From Paenibacillus sp. Root52 (GTDB taxonomy: Bacteria > Bacillota > Bacilli > Paenibacillales > Paenibacillaceae), in assembly GCF_001426865.1 (NCBI RefSeq), contig NZ_LMFO01000001.1, positions 806,001 to 870,000 of the forward strand: a DNA stretch of 64,000 nucleotides, given 5' to 3'. Below the pieces are notes generated by a model. That model searched no databases and was not told where the DNA came from. It worked only from the letters and a program-made list of their open reading frames with translations. Within the stretch, counting starts at the first letter, position 1. Each line of letters opens with the position of its first letter. The translations under genes and the position numbers were made by a program. This document shows, piece after piece, positions 16,482 to 24,841 of the stretch.

Positions 16482-17216
16482 TTAGGAACACTCAAACACA
16501 TGAAAAGAAGTACCTTCCCCATAGCCATCCTTCACCTCATGTAACTGGATATGTTGAAAACCGTTGGCTTTAAGGATTTGCTCAAACTCTTCCATATCAT
16601 AAAGGCGAACAGGAAAATCCATAATCTCGGTTTTCTCGATGATTTGATCTTTAATCAGTTGGTACTTTAACCTCGTGATAAGTGTTGACTTCTCCTGGTC
16701 GTAATGAACTTTTTTATATAAAACAATCGTCTCATCGTTCAATTTCTTTTGGCTCTCTTCTCTCCAGTCTGCAATCTCTTCAATCTCGTTACCTTTTAAC
16801 ATAATCGTTAATAGGAGACGTCCATCTTCCTTTAGTGCGCCTCGCAAATTCGCTAAACTTGGATGAATCAGTTCCGTTGGCAATAATGAGAAAGAACCAA
16901 ATGGAATCATAATTAGATCGTACAGATCAGCTGCAACAAACTCTTCGATCTTATGGAAATAGACCTGAGGTGTTAAGTTTAATGCATTACCTTTTTCCCT
17001 ACATACCTTAAGCATATCCTCTGAAATATCAAACCCCTCAATGTTAATGCCACGTTGCATAAAAGGAATCAGCATTCTCCCATTTCCGCACATGGGTTCA
17101 AGTACACGAATATCTTCTCGATCAGCAAAAGAAAGGTAGAAATCAAGCTCTTTGCCTTCTGCGATCGATTTATCCACTTCATACATTCTAGTGCATAGTT
17201 CTCCGTAATAACTCAT
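16482..17216 (-). CDS. Class I SAM-dependent methyltransferase
   Basis: A 244-residue Rossmann-fold methyltransferase; ATG 17216 follows AAGGAG. Motif I is VLEPMCGNGRMLIPF, the acidic residue after strand 2 is in IEGFDISEDML, and motif post-III is in LKEDGRLLLTIML. The C-terminal half is beta-rich (LITRLKYQLI, EKTEIMDFPVRLYDMEE), as in the family often annotated as class I SAM-dependent methyltransferase of small molecules. It lies 29 bp upstream of the GNAT gene and is probably co-transcribed. The substrate is unknown. Confidence 0.88.
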   Translation of the reverse strand: MSYYGELCTRMYEVDKSIAEGKELDFYLSFADREDIRVLEPMCGNGRMLIPFMQRGINIEGFDISEDMLKVCREKGNALNLTPQVYFHKIEEFVAADLYDLIMIPFGSFSLLPTELIHPSLANLRGALKEDGRLLLTIMLKGNEIEEIADWREESQKKLNDETIVLYKKVHYDQEKSTLITRLKYQLIKDQIIEKTEIMDFPVRLYDMEEFEQILKANGFQHIQLHEVKDGYGEGTSFHVFECS

Positions 17217-17265
17217 TCTCTATTTTGCTCCTTTGCATGAGGTAAACACCTAGCATATCTGTCTT

Positions 17266-18012
17266 TTATAGTTTTCTTGCCTTGATTACAAAGGTGACTG
17301 GAAACATCTTTGCTCTTTTTGCGAGATTATTCTCTTCAGCGTGCTGTTGAAGGATTTCTTGATCCGTTTCTTCGATCATTTGCTCAATGACAAACCCTGC
17401 TGTAGCCAGCGCATTGATGTAAGTGGAAAGCGTGCGATCAGATAAGGTTAATTCGCCTTGAACATCATCGGGATTGACCAAATACCAGGATTCATCATGA
17501 TAGGGCTTGTTCAATACGAATCTATCATTTTCTTGCACTATACATCTATGTATAGGGTGAGACCAACTAAAAATGAATACTCCGTCTTTTCTTAAATACG
17601 AGGCGATTCTCTTGAAGGTAGCTTCAAGGTCGGTTGTCCAGCCTATTGCATAGATCGAATAAACGATGTCAAAATAGTCGATAGGTACGCCACATTCTTC
17701 TTCCATCGGAGAACAGATTAATGTTGCTGAAAGACCACATGCTGTTAGATGCTGCTCCGCCTTTTCAATTTGATTCTTAGAAATATCCATTCCCCATAGC
17801 TCAGCCGCTTGGCGCTCTCCGTGGTACTGCAAAGATTGGCCATTGCCACAGCCTATTTCTAACAGCTTTTTGCCAGAGACATCTCCGAATAGCTGATGTT
17901 TTTCTTCCGATACAAATGCTCCATATAGCGGAAGTACGATTGCTTTTAAAAAATCATTTGCTTGGGTATCCCAATATAAGGTGTTCGTTTGGTGTACACT
18001 CTGCTTATTCAA
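17266..18012 (-). CDS. Class I SAM-dependent methyltransferase (UbiE/MenG-like fold)
   Basis: A 248-residue methyltransferase. The start chosen is TTG 18012 (MNKQSVHQTN), preceded by a GGGGGG run; this avoids a 29-bp overlap with the upstream isomerase gene and matches how related proteins begin. Motif I is KLLEIGCGNGQSL, the acidic residue is in LWGMDISKNQI, and the motif II/III region is YFDIVYSIYAIGW and LRKDGVFIFSW. It is distinct in sequence from the preceding methyltransferase. The acceptor is unknown. Confidence 0.86.
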   Translation of the reverse strand: MNKQSVHQTNTLYWDTQANDFLKAIVLPLYGAFVSEEKHQLFGDVSGKKLLEIGCGNGQSLQYHGERQAAELWGMDISKNQIEKAEQHLTACGLSATLICSPMEEECGVPIDYFDIVYSIYAIGWTTDLEATFKRIASYLRKDGVFIFSWSHPIHRCIVQENDRFVLNKPYHDESWYLVNPDDVQGELTLSDRTLSTYINALATAGFVIEQMIEETDQEILQQHAEENNLAKRAKMFPVTFVIKARKL

Positions 18013-18106
18013 CCTATTGTCCCCCCGTTTTTCTAGAAAAGAATGCTCATCTGACTGTACTCTTTCATACATATGATGCTTCAAAATTTGCTTCATTTCT
18101 TTATTT

Positions 18107-18880
18107 TTATGAATTAGATAATCGCAATTCTTCAAGCTGTTTCGCTTTCACAAACGCTTTCTCCAAAAATGCTCTAATGGACAACTCTTCATAATCCCAG
18201 TTCATAGGCTCTAATGCAGTTGCACCCGTATAACCTGTACCTGCAATTTGATTCATGGTTGTAGACCAATCAATGGATCCATCGAAAGGCAGCCCATGTT
18301 GTTCCCAACTTCCATTGTCATCATGTAAATGCACTGCCATTAATCTAGAACCATACATAGATAACAAATCTTTGCTAGGATAATAGCGATAGTGGTGTCC
18401 ACAGTCATAACAGAAGCCGATCCGCTTGGAATCCACTTGATCAAGTACCTGCGACAAATTAGTAAAGTTTCTTAAATTCTCAAACGCCACATTTACATTA
18501 AATTGCTCCGCTTGTTCTGTTATTCTCTTCACTCTCTCTACTCCCAATGTATTGTACGGATGATCTTCACTCGGAAGATGTACAACCATTGTTGGAATCT
18601 CATACGCGTTGCAGTCCACGATACACTGCAAGTATCTATTGGTAACGCTTTCGCCATTCAAATTATCAGTCCAAAGATCATGTTCATTATGGATTGGCGC
18701 GTGGATATTTTCTATAATAAGTCCTGCTTCTCTTGCAAGCTGCGGCCCGCTCCAGTAGTCCCCTCGACCAAAATGTTCACTCCACCATAATAGAACACCA
18801 TCGAATCCAGCTTCTTTAATTAACTCATAACGTTCCTTCATCGATACTTCATAACCAAACCAATCATAGATCGTTACCAT
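18107..18880 (-). CDS. Sugar phosphate isomerase/epimerase (AP endonuclease 2 family)
   Basis: A 257-residue xylose-isomerase-like TIM barrel. Metal-ligand-type residues appear in order: ENIHAPIHN, AFENLRNF, IGFCYDCGHHYRY, AVHLHDDNG and ALEPMNWD, giving the E/D/H set seen in this superfamily. The ATG at 18880 follows GAGGAAGAG. Such proteins isomerise or epimerise sugars and inositol derivatives; the substrate here is not deducible. It begins the isomerase-methyltransferase segment, 44 bp downstream of the HD-CHAP gene. Confidence 0.84.
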   Translation of the reverse strand: MVTIYDWFGYEVSMKERYELIKEAGFDGVLLWWSEHFGRGDYWSGPQLAREAGLIIENIHAPIHNEHDLWTDNLNGESVTNRYLQCIVDCNAYEIPTMVVHLPSEDHPYNTLGVERVKRITEQAEQFNVNVAFENLRNFTNLSQVLDQVDSKRIGFCYDCGHHYRYYPSKDLLSMYGSRLMAVHLHDDNGSWEQHGLPFDGSIDWSTTMNQIAGTGYTGATALEPMNWDYEELSIRAFLEKAFVKAKQLEELRLSNS

Positions 18881-18924
18881 ACATCTCTTCCTCTCTTCAA
18901 TTGAATTGTTGCTGTCAGTTATAG

Positions 18925-20001
18925 TTAAAGTATAGGATCGTATATGCCATTAAAACTGTATAGATATTCATTATCGATTCGGATATAACCTAAAATACAA
19001 TGACTTCTGCTCCTCCTCACTATGTCAGAGCAGTTCTCGTTATCCTTGTTCCCCTCGGCGACTAGTATAGTGTCATCGTCAAGTTCAAGCACAATCCCTA
19101 CATGATCATGCGAGTCGTCAGATAACAGTTTCTCATATATAACGATATCCCCACGTTCAGGTTTAAAACCGTACTCTTTATCATGGTGAAAAAAACCTGT
19201 TTCAGGTAGCTGTGACCATTCCAACATTGCACCAACTCCAGCTAAACGATATTTTCCACTGGGGTAACGGATAGGTAGTACAATCCCTGCTAACATACAG
19301 CAATGATATACAAACGCCGCACACCAATTGCCTTGTAAAACTTTATGTATATCTTGATCGGGCCAATACTGACAAATATCACGATAGCGTTGATCCCCCG
19401 AGATGCCAACAATAACTTGTCCTGCTAACTCTTCCGCTATATTGACTAACCCTTGACGTTTATCAATGATATTGCTGTGAATACAGCTATCCGTAGCAGT
19501 TATCTCATCTATGCCTATATGATTGATTGAAATGGATAGTTCATTAAGCGTATTTACTAGCCTAAGTGCAGATGACGGCGATACAGATTGGTCAATATGT
19601 TGGACATACTGATGAAAGATAACAGAATCTTTGATGATTTCATCATAAGGGTCATGAACCTGCATGAGGTGATCTTGGTAGAATATCGCTCGTAGAATGC
19701 TGCGCTGCTCTTCCTTAGAGAAGATCCGCAAGTCTCTTAATATAGGTCTTACAGTCTCAGCACTATTCACGCCAGGGTAATGAGCAATTCTCGTTTTGTA
19801 ATAATAAAATTGGTGGAGCAACCCTGCGATTGCACTAATCTCAGGCTCTAGTCCTCTCTTTAGTGCAAGAATCGACGCATATGACGACACTCCATAAAGG
19901 TGTACCGAAGCTTGATGTCGTTGAACAGGACTATTCATATTGAATATCATTTCATTCACAAGTGTACGGATGTGATCCATCCGTGATGTTACGATCTCCA
20001 T
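18925..20001 (-). CDS. HD-like domain fused to CHAP-type cysteine hydrolase
   Basis: A 358-residue protein. Residues 1-170 are all-helical with an HD-like layout (RHQASVHLYGV, then GLLHQFYYY), but the usual His-Asp doublet is His63-Gln64, so phosphohydrolase activity is doubtful. Residues about 195-345 match a CHAP/NlpC-type domain: catalytic-type Cys227 in GNWCAAFVYHCC, then RGDIVIYE, His300 in HDHVGIVLE and VAEGN. There is no signal peptide or membrane helix, so a peptidoglycan role would need unusual export; an intracellular amidase or peptidase role is equally possible. Confidence 0.72.
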   Translation of the reverse strand: MEIVTSRMDHIRTLVNEMIFNMNSPVQRHQASVHLYGVSSYASILALKRGLEPEISAIAGLLHQFYYYKTRIAHYPGVNSAETVRPILRDLRIFSKEEQRSILRAIFYQDHLMQVHDPYDEIIKDSVIFHQYVQHIDQSVSPSSALRLVNTLNELSISINHIGIDEITATDSCIHSNIIDKRQGLVNIAEELAGQVIVGISGDQRYRDICQYWPDQDIHKVLQGNWCAAFVYHCCMLAGIVLPIRYPSGKYRLAGVGAMLEWSQLPETGFFHHDKEYGFKPERGDIVIYEKLLSDDSHDHVGIVLELDDDTILVAEGNKDNENCSDIVRRSRSHCILGYIRIDNEYLYSFNGIYDPIL

Positions 20002-20023
20002 AAATCATCCCATCCTATTCACT

Positions 20024-20248
20024 CTACTGTAACGGCATAAATGCTACTTTCCATATGTTGTTCTCATCTTTAATCATTTGAAAAAATGATTTTGCTCCTG
20101 CTTCTTTCTCATATTCTATATATCCTTCGTGTTCACCTTGCTCGTAAAATTCACCTTGTTCGATATTTCTGAAATTAGCTGTAATCTGTTCTTTGTTACC
20201 TTGATCCTTTTCGGGGATCTGTTGATCTTCCAATCTCGACCAAGCCAC
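20024..20248 (-). pseudogene. Short frame, probable C-terminal remnant of a lipoprotein-type gene
   Basis: A 74-codon frame beginning with GTG immediately after an in-frame TGA. It ends with SFFQMIKDENNIWKVAFMPLQ, a typical C-terminal strand pair of small secreted NTF2-like or DUF4829-like proteins, but no signal peptide or N-terminal half is present. The GTG is 1 bp after the preceding acetyltransferase stop codon, so translational coupling is possible. It is either a gene remnant or a genuine tiny gene; I favour a remnant. Confidence 0.45.
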
Positions 20249-20249
20249 A

Positions 20250-20720
20250 TTAGCTCAGTAATTTTTTCATATCTATCCTGGTATACGTCTTTTCGTAGCT
20301 AGTACCATCTTCGTTGAAATAAATAGCTTCTTTGGAGTACGGTGCTGAAATAGCATGATATCCGTGATGAGTAATAAGTTTAATCATCTTGGGATTTTCA
20401 ATAGGATCAACACTCACGTACATTTCTGTACAACCTCGCTGCTTCGCAAGACGTTCTCTATACGTTATCAACGCTGATCCTATGCCGTTCCCGCGATACG
20501 CCTCTTTAACATATAGATCACTTAATTTCGGAGCCGATTCGCCTCTTAATTTTAGAACACCGAATCCTAATATGATATGATCTGTTGCAGCAACGACTAG
20601 TATTGCCTCTTGTTTCTCTTGCTGTGTAAAATATCTCGTGAAAAGCCCTTTATTGTTCCGAATAGAGCAAAGTCCATCCATATCGTTCACAGTAGCATTC
20701 CTTACAATGTATTGCATCAT
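20250..20720 (-). CDS. GNAT family N-acetyltransferase
   Basis: A 156-residue acetyltransferase starting at two consecutive ATG codons behind GGGAGTG. The core has VRNATVNDMDGLCSIRN, FGVLKLRGESAPKLSDLYVKEAYRGNGIGSALI (acetyl-CoA loop RGNGIG) and YVSVDPIENPKMIKLITHHGY. The substrate is unknown. It is the third GNAT domain in this 10-kb minus-strand run, counting the HD-GNAT fusion. Confidence 0.88.
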   Translation of the reverse strand: MMQYIVRNATVNDMDGLCSIRNNKGLFTRYFTQQEKQEAILVVAATDHIILGFGVLKLRGESAPKLSDLYVKEAYRGNGIGSALITYRERLAKQRGCTEMYVSVDPIENPKMIKLITHHGYHAISAPYSKEAIYFNEDGTSYEKTYTRIDMKKLLS

Positions 20721-20852
20721 GACACTCCCTACATTTCCATTCCTGCTTATTTAATTATATTGACATCCTATGCGCAAAATGGGGTTATTTACAATTCCGA
20801 AACGACACCTATCCTAAGTTATCTACCATGAATTCTTCCCGTAAATAGAATA

Positions 20853-21635
20853 TTAGAAGAAGTTATATAGACCGTCTTCAAAGTAGTCATACTCTTCATC
20901 CGTTAATCTTAGCTTGCCATATGCGTTATAAAATACTTCCTTATCTCTCTCATCTTCGAAAGCGTTATGTTTCGGTCTAATCGCTAATGCAACATCATAT
21001 CTAGGATCGCCGTAAGCAGCGCCTGACCAGTCAATTACACCGACAATATTACCATCATGAACTAACACATTGTCTATCGTAAAATCACCATGAATTAACG
21101 TATTTGTTATTGGTGCTGGCCTTATTTCTTGGATCCGTTTGAGAAGAGCATCTGTACCGTCAACTACAAAATTCTGTAGATTATAATTAGCTTTAGATAA
21201 CATGTGATCTAACCAAGTCGTATCACTCTTCATATATGCCGTAGGACATGAGCTTTCATGAATCTGCTTGAGACAACGCGCAAAGTTACCTATCGCTCTT
21301 TCTTTATCTTTGGGATCAGGTTCTTTAGATAGAAATTCCCTGAGCGTTATCCCCTCTATGTGATCCATTAGTAGCCATTTCTTTTGATTCTGCCTATGTA
21401 TTGAATACGCTTTCGGGATAGGTAACCCTAACAGGCGGAGATGTTGAAGTGCTTCATACTCTTCAGATAACGACTCATTGTAGAGGAGGCTTTCTGTTTT
21501 TTTGACGATGTACTTCTTATCTGGGGTATGCAAAATAGCTACGATCGAAGTATGCCCTTGCTTATTGGGAAAGGTAATGTTCTTAACTTCACCAACCTGC
21601 TGAATGATCTCTTTTGGAATATCCTGGATATTCAT
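20853..21635 (-). CDS. Aminoglycoside phosphotransferase (APH) family kinase
   Basis: A 260-residue protein-kinase-like phosphotransferase. ATG 21635 (MNIQDIPKEI) follows GGGTG; the longer frame lacks a ribosome site. The ATP-binding lysine is likely in KKYIVKKTESL, the catalytic loop is LIHGDFTIDNVLV (Asp in HGDF), and the metal-binding segment is GVIDWSGAAYGDPRYDVA. Family members phosphorylate aminoglycosides, macrolides, choline, homoserine or other small alcohols; the sequence does not say which, so antibiotic resistance should not be assumed. It sits among acetyl- and methyltransferases. Confidence 0.87.
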   Translation of the reverse strand: MNIQDIPKEIIQQVGEVKNITFPNKQGHTSIVAILHTPDKKYIVKKTESLLYNESLSEEYEALQHLRLLGLPIPKAYSIHRQNQKKWLLMDHIEGITLREFLSKEPDPKDKERAIGNFARCLKQIHESSCPTAYMKSDTTWLDHMLSKANYNLQNFVVDGTDALLKRIQEIRPAPITNTLIHGDFTIDNVLVHDGNIVGVIDWSGAAYGDPRYDVALAIRPKHNAFEDERDKEVFYNAYGKLRLTDEEYDYFEDGLYNFF

Positions 21636-21690
21636 CCTTACACCCTTTCGATAAAATCCCTTTGGTTTGAGCCCGATCAACATGTCAATT

Positions 21691-22035
21691 TCAATACTCC
21701 CCGTTGTACTCAGCAAAGCTAGTTTGTTTAAAAAGTCTAATATGATACGGAGTGCATACCTCCTTGAACGTTGGACTTAGGTCCTCAATGATACTAAGTG
21801 CTGCATCTACATAATCCTCCGAAATGAACACTTCTTCATCTAGGAATCCGCTTAACAACGCTGAATCCCCTTTATTTTTCAAGCAAAGAAAGCCGTACCC
21901 AGGATCAACAATAACCAAATTCATCATTTCATGCTCATCCTGTTCTTTATTTTTGTCGTAGAATCGTACAGTAAAGTCATCATCTTTATGATATATCTCT
22001 ACATCACAGGAAAAATTCTTGTAGCTGAACTTCAT
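21691..22035 (-). CDS. Hypothetical 114-residue protein
   Basis: A small acidic cytoplasmic protein; the ATG at 22035 follows GGGTGAAATC. It has alternating short strands in the first half (FSYKNFSCDVEIYHKDDDFTVRFYD) and a central VDPGYGFLCLKN. No signal, helix or catalytic motif is visible and I do not recognise the family. It is followed after 55 bp by the APH-like gene. Confidence 0.65.
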   Translation of the reverse strand: MKFSYKNFSCDVEIYHKDDDFTVRFYDKNKEQDEHEMMNLVIVDPGYGFLCLKNKGDSALLSGFLDEEVFISEDYVDAALSIIEDLSPTFKEVCTPYHIRLFKQTSFAEYNGEY

Positions 22036-22101
22036 GATTTCACCCGCTCTCTTTATTCAATCCTAGAGTTCCTTGAAACCTTAAATTAGCTCTTCAAGTT
22101 C

Positions 22102-22664
22102 CTATAAAATCATCTTATACATGCCTGCTTCTCCCAAAAAATCCGATTTTGTCAGTCCAACTTCTCCTAATAGTATCCGATAATTGGTTATGCTTCCATC
22201 ATGAGATATGATAAAATGCCTTTTATTGTTCTGTTTCATCCAGCCTATTATTTGATTTCCAAACGCTTTAAATAGATCCTCGTCAATTCTATTAATCCCT
22301 TCGTCCCAGCAATCTAAATCCAAATCAAGAATGGTTAGATTCTTATATTGATTCCTAATCTCTTGCTTTGAATATATATAATCACACTTCAAGAAAGGAA
22401 ATTTCGGGTTTTTTGGAAACATTCTCGGGCCAATTAGAGGTGTAACAATGATATTGCGATTACAGCTAAAATTAGAGCGGTTTCTATCGTCCTTTTGGTC
22501 GGACTTACAAGGATCACGTCATCCGAATTAAAACTTAATTCATTTCGTAGTTTATTTACCTGCATCTTACCTAATTCCGTAAGTCCTGGATGGATCTTAT
22601 TTAGTTGATTGGGATAGTCATTAAGATGTTCCCCATGCCCATGACGAATAAATATGAGCTCCAT
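22102..22664 (-). pseudogene. Histidine phosphatase family gene with a -1 frameshift
   Basis: Two adjoining frames together make one histidine phosphatase. The first (22664-22434) starts MELIFIRHGHGEH with the catalytic RHG motif and runs to KRTIETALILA. The second (ending 22102) continues CNRNIIVTPLIGPRMFP and carries the second-half motif HFIISHDGSITNY. Reading one base back near position 22455 joins them as ...LILACNRN..., so a single deleted base is enough. Either the gene is inactivated, the assembly has an error, or the shift is functional; no classic slippery heptamer is obvious. Confidence 0.8.
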
Positions 22665-22803
22665 TGCAGTTCAGCCTCCCCTCCCAAATGCAATTACCTG
22701 TAATCCATTACTCCCTCTATGACAATTTAAACGTTCAGTATCTACATGATAACGCATACTGTTTTATTTGCGAAGTACGCAGAAGGATAAAATAACCTTT
22801 CTC

Positions 22804-22836
22804 ACCAAAAAAAGAAACGCCCTTATAAGGAGCGTT
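22804..22836 (-). terminator. Terminator after 69-residue cysteine protein gene
   Basis: AACGCTC pairs with GGGCGTT (one G-U) around a 7-nt loop, then TCTTTTTTT on the minus strand. Confidence 0.8.
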
Positions 22837-22896
22837 CCGGTTGAAATTTGTGATCTAGACTGAATGTTTGAATGTTATTCCAAGCTTACCTGTTGC

Positions 22897-23106
22897 CTAG
22901 GCGTACATCAGATCCATAAATCCACGAGTTACGTCTGCACCTTCAGCCGGTTCTGGCTGGTCTGCCTGTGCGTTATTTGCCATACAAGCTTTCACGGCTT
23001 CTTCGGTTGTGCAACGATTGGCATCATCACAAGTGTAGCATAAGTGAAGCATGTATCTGGTTAATTCGTCCGCCTGCGTGAATTGAGTTTGTTCGTTTGT
23101 TCTCAT
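22897..23106 (-). CDS. Small cysteine-containing protein of unknown function
   Basis: A 69-residue protein from ATG 23106 (MRTNEQTQFT), which has GGGAG at ideal spacing. It contains the cluster LCYTCDDANRCTTEEAVKAC, four cysteines that could bind a metal or form redox pairs, and a Glu/Ala-rich tail. There is no signal peptide. A TTGTGA-type palindrome lies about 57 bp upstream, suggesting redox or oxygen control. It is a stand-alone unit with terminators on both sides. No function is known to me. Confidence 0.72.
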   Translation of the reverse strand: MRTNEQTQFTQADELTRYMLHLCYTCDDANRCTTEEAVKACMANNAQADQPEPAEGADVTRGFMDLMYA

Positions 23107-23160
23107 CTTCATCACTCCCATCTCTTCTTGAATTCAATATAACATCCTTTGAACATTAGT

Positions 23161-23180
23161 TTTGTGATTTATTTCACAAA
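23161..23180 (-). promoter_or_regulatory. Rex/Fnr-like operator upstream of the cysteine protein gene
   Basis: Read on the minus strand, TTTGTGA and TCACAAA half-sites flank a 6-nt centre. This matches the Fnr/CRP pattern TGTGA-N6-TCACA exactly and the Rex pattern TTGTGAA-N4-TTCACAA with one mismatch. It lies just upstream of where the promoter of the 69-residue gene should be. Which regulator binds is inference. Confidence 0.55.
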
Positions 23181-23186
23181 GTAACT

Positions 23187-23212
23187 AAAAAGAAAAGAAA
23201 CCCGTAGGTTTC
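23187..23212 (-). terminator. Terminator after Ycf48-like lipoprotein gene
   Basis: GAAACC pairs with GGTTTC around a 4-nt loop, then TTTTCTTTTT on the minus strand. Confidence 0.8.
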
Positions 23213-23241
23213 CATCTTACAATGTGTATTGTACCTGGTGA

Positions 23242-24519
23242 TTATAGTACCTTCCAGCGGACGCCACCATCTTCCGTTTGCAACAATAAGGATCGTTTGG
23301 TATCCGTATTTTCCACCAGCACCCACCCCAGCTTCGTTGACACCATCTGGATTTTCACGATCTCCGGATAGTCTTCCTGAATCTGATCGAACACTTTACT
23401 TCTCGGAAGTGCGTTCCAGGTCTTCCCTCCATCTTCTGTATGGTAGGTTATACCTTCATGTATCGTCCATCCATCGTTTGCGTTAAGGAACGTGGGTGCA
23501 AGGTTACGATTCAGACCCGTCTGCTTATTGAGCGAGAACGTAGACAAGCTCCAACTCTTTCCTCCGTCGTCTGTGAAAAATCCATTGAACTTGGTACGAT
23601 CTCCTGTCGAACAGGACAATGGCATCCAAGCTCCTTTGGCTTCTCGTCCGAAAAATTGGGGTGAGTTGATGCCAAAATTGCCACATCCACTGAATTTATC
23701 ACGATCGAAGAACGAAGCACCCACCTTCCAATCCTCTCCACCATTCGTCGTAACGTATAACTTCGGTGTCCCAAAATCAAGTGCAGTCAAGAATCCATGA
23801 TTCGCATCCGAAAACGTTAATCCTGTTGTATATCCACGTGTAGGAATCTCTCCTAATCCAGTCTGTTCGTCATTATCACTCTCAGACATCGGTTTCCAGG
23901 TAGTTCCGCCATCTTCGGTAACATACAGCTTTTTGTCTTGTTTACCAATCGAGGTATCTACCGTAGTGAGAATCCATCCTTTTTCCGGAGAAACAAAAGA
24001 AATTGCCGTTACCTTATCAGTCTTAGATAACGAGGATAAACTCCAGCTTGCCCCACCGTTGTTGGTACGAAGCACAATAGTATCCGTTCCACCCATGCCT
24101 TCACGAACGATCCATCCGTGTGTACGGTCTACAAAATATATACTTTGGCCGTACTGTGGATTGGCTGGAAACTGCACATTCTCTGAAGGTGAAATATTCG
24201 TCCAGGTGACTCCTTCATCCTGCGTATAATACAATCGTAGTGCGTTTCTTGTTACTCCCCATGCCAAACCACCGTTCGAATTCAGGAGCTGAAAATCGGT
24301 CAAACGAGTCTGAATCTGATACTTGGCCATATCAGCCGCTTCTGTACTGTTAACTGGGGGAACAACGGTTAAGGTTTGTCCGGTATTTCCCGTCTCATCC
24401 GTTTCCTGAGGTGGCTGTGCCACCGGTGTTACTTCTGAATCAGTGCAGGCTGCGAGTACTGCTGCTAAGCCTATAGTCAGCAATGCTGTCTGCACAATCT
24501 TAATCCAATGCAAACGCAA
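23242..24519 (-). CDS. Lipoprotein with Ycf48/BNR-type beta-propeller repeats
   Basis: A 425-residue exported lipoprotein. The TTG start follows GAGAGGTG. Lipobox LAAC puts the lipidated Cys at 25, followed by a Pro/Thr-rich spacer. The rest contains repeats of the type DGGxxW (NNGGASWSL, EDGGTTWKPM, NGGEDWKVG, DDGGKSWSL, EDGGKTWNAL, EDGGVRWKV), each following a strand with GW or GF, as in photosystem II stability factor Ycf48 and BNR propellers. Such propellers bind proteins or glycans; in a Firmicute a cell-surface role is likely. The partner is unknown. Confidence 0.85.
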   Translation of the reverse strand: MRLHWIKIVQTALLTIGLAAVLAACTDSEVTPVAQPPQETDETGNTGQTLTVVPPVNSTEAADMAKYQIQTRLTDFQLLNSNGGLAWGVTRNALRLYYTQDEGVTWTNISPSENVQFPANPQYGQSIYFVDRTHGWIVREGMGGTDTIVLRTNNGGASWSLSSLSKTDKVTAISFVSPEKGWILTTVDTSIGKQDKKLYVTEDGGTTWKPMSESDNDEQTGLGEIPTRGYTTGLTFSDANHGFLTALDFGTPKLYVTTNGGEDWKVGASFFDRDKFSGCGNFGINSPQFFGREAKGAWMPLSCSTGDRTKFNGFFTDDGGKSWSLSTFSLNKQTGLNRNLAPTFLNANDGWTIHEGITYHTEDGGKTWNALPRSKVFDQIQEDYPEIVKIQMVSTKLGWVLVENTDTKRSLLLQTEDGGVRWKVL

Positions 24520-24841
24520 GTGGTTTCACCTCTCTTTATCCCACAAGCAGGCGTGCATGCCTATCTATTCGGGTCTTTTTACGATTCATCACCATTCCAC
24601 TTCACCCATTTTACCACAGATCTTGTCGAAAAGGCTCCTACGTGTTCTATGACGTTAGACTCTATGTTAACTGAATGAAATCCGTTGTCTGATTTTTATG
24701 TGCTCTGCACCACGAGTCATTTCGACGAAATATTTCTAAAAAAGACATCTCGTGTGAAAAAGTTTATAGACATCCCTCGCTTTTCCGGAAGATATCCCTT
24801 AATATGGATGGAAGTACATCCAAAAAGGAGAGGATATAAAC
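24520..24841. other. Divergent intergenic region before ldh
   Basis: It separates the lipoprotein gene (minus) from ldh (plus). The ldh ribosome site AAAAGGAGAGG is at the right edge, preceded by a short inverted repeat (TGGATG...CATCCA). A half-matching Rex-like sequence TGTGAAAAAGTTTATA lies at 24753-24768, too degenerate to call an operator. Confidence 0.4.

Noticed and set aside
20853..21635. Aminoglycoside resistance gene
   Set aside because: The APH fold is clear, but the family includes many kinases unrelated to antibiotics and no specific resistance subfamily is recognised.
24753..24768. Rex operator upstream of ldh
   Set aside because: Only one half-site matches (TGTGAA); the other (TTTATA) is too degenerate.
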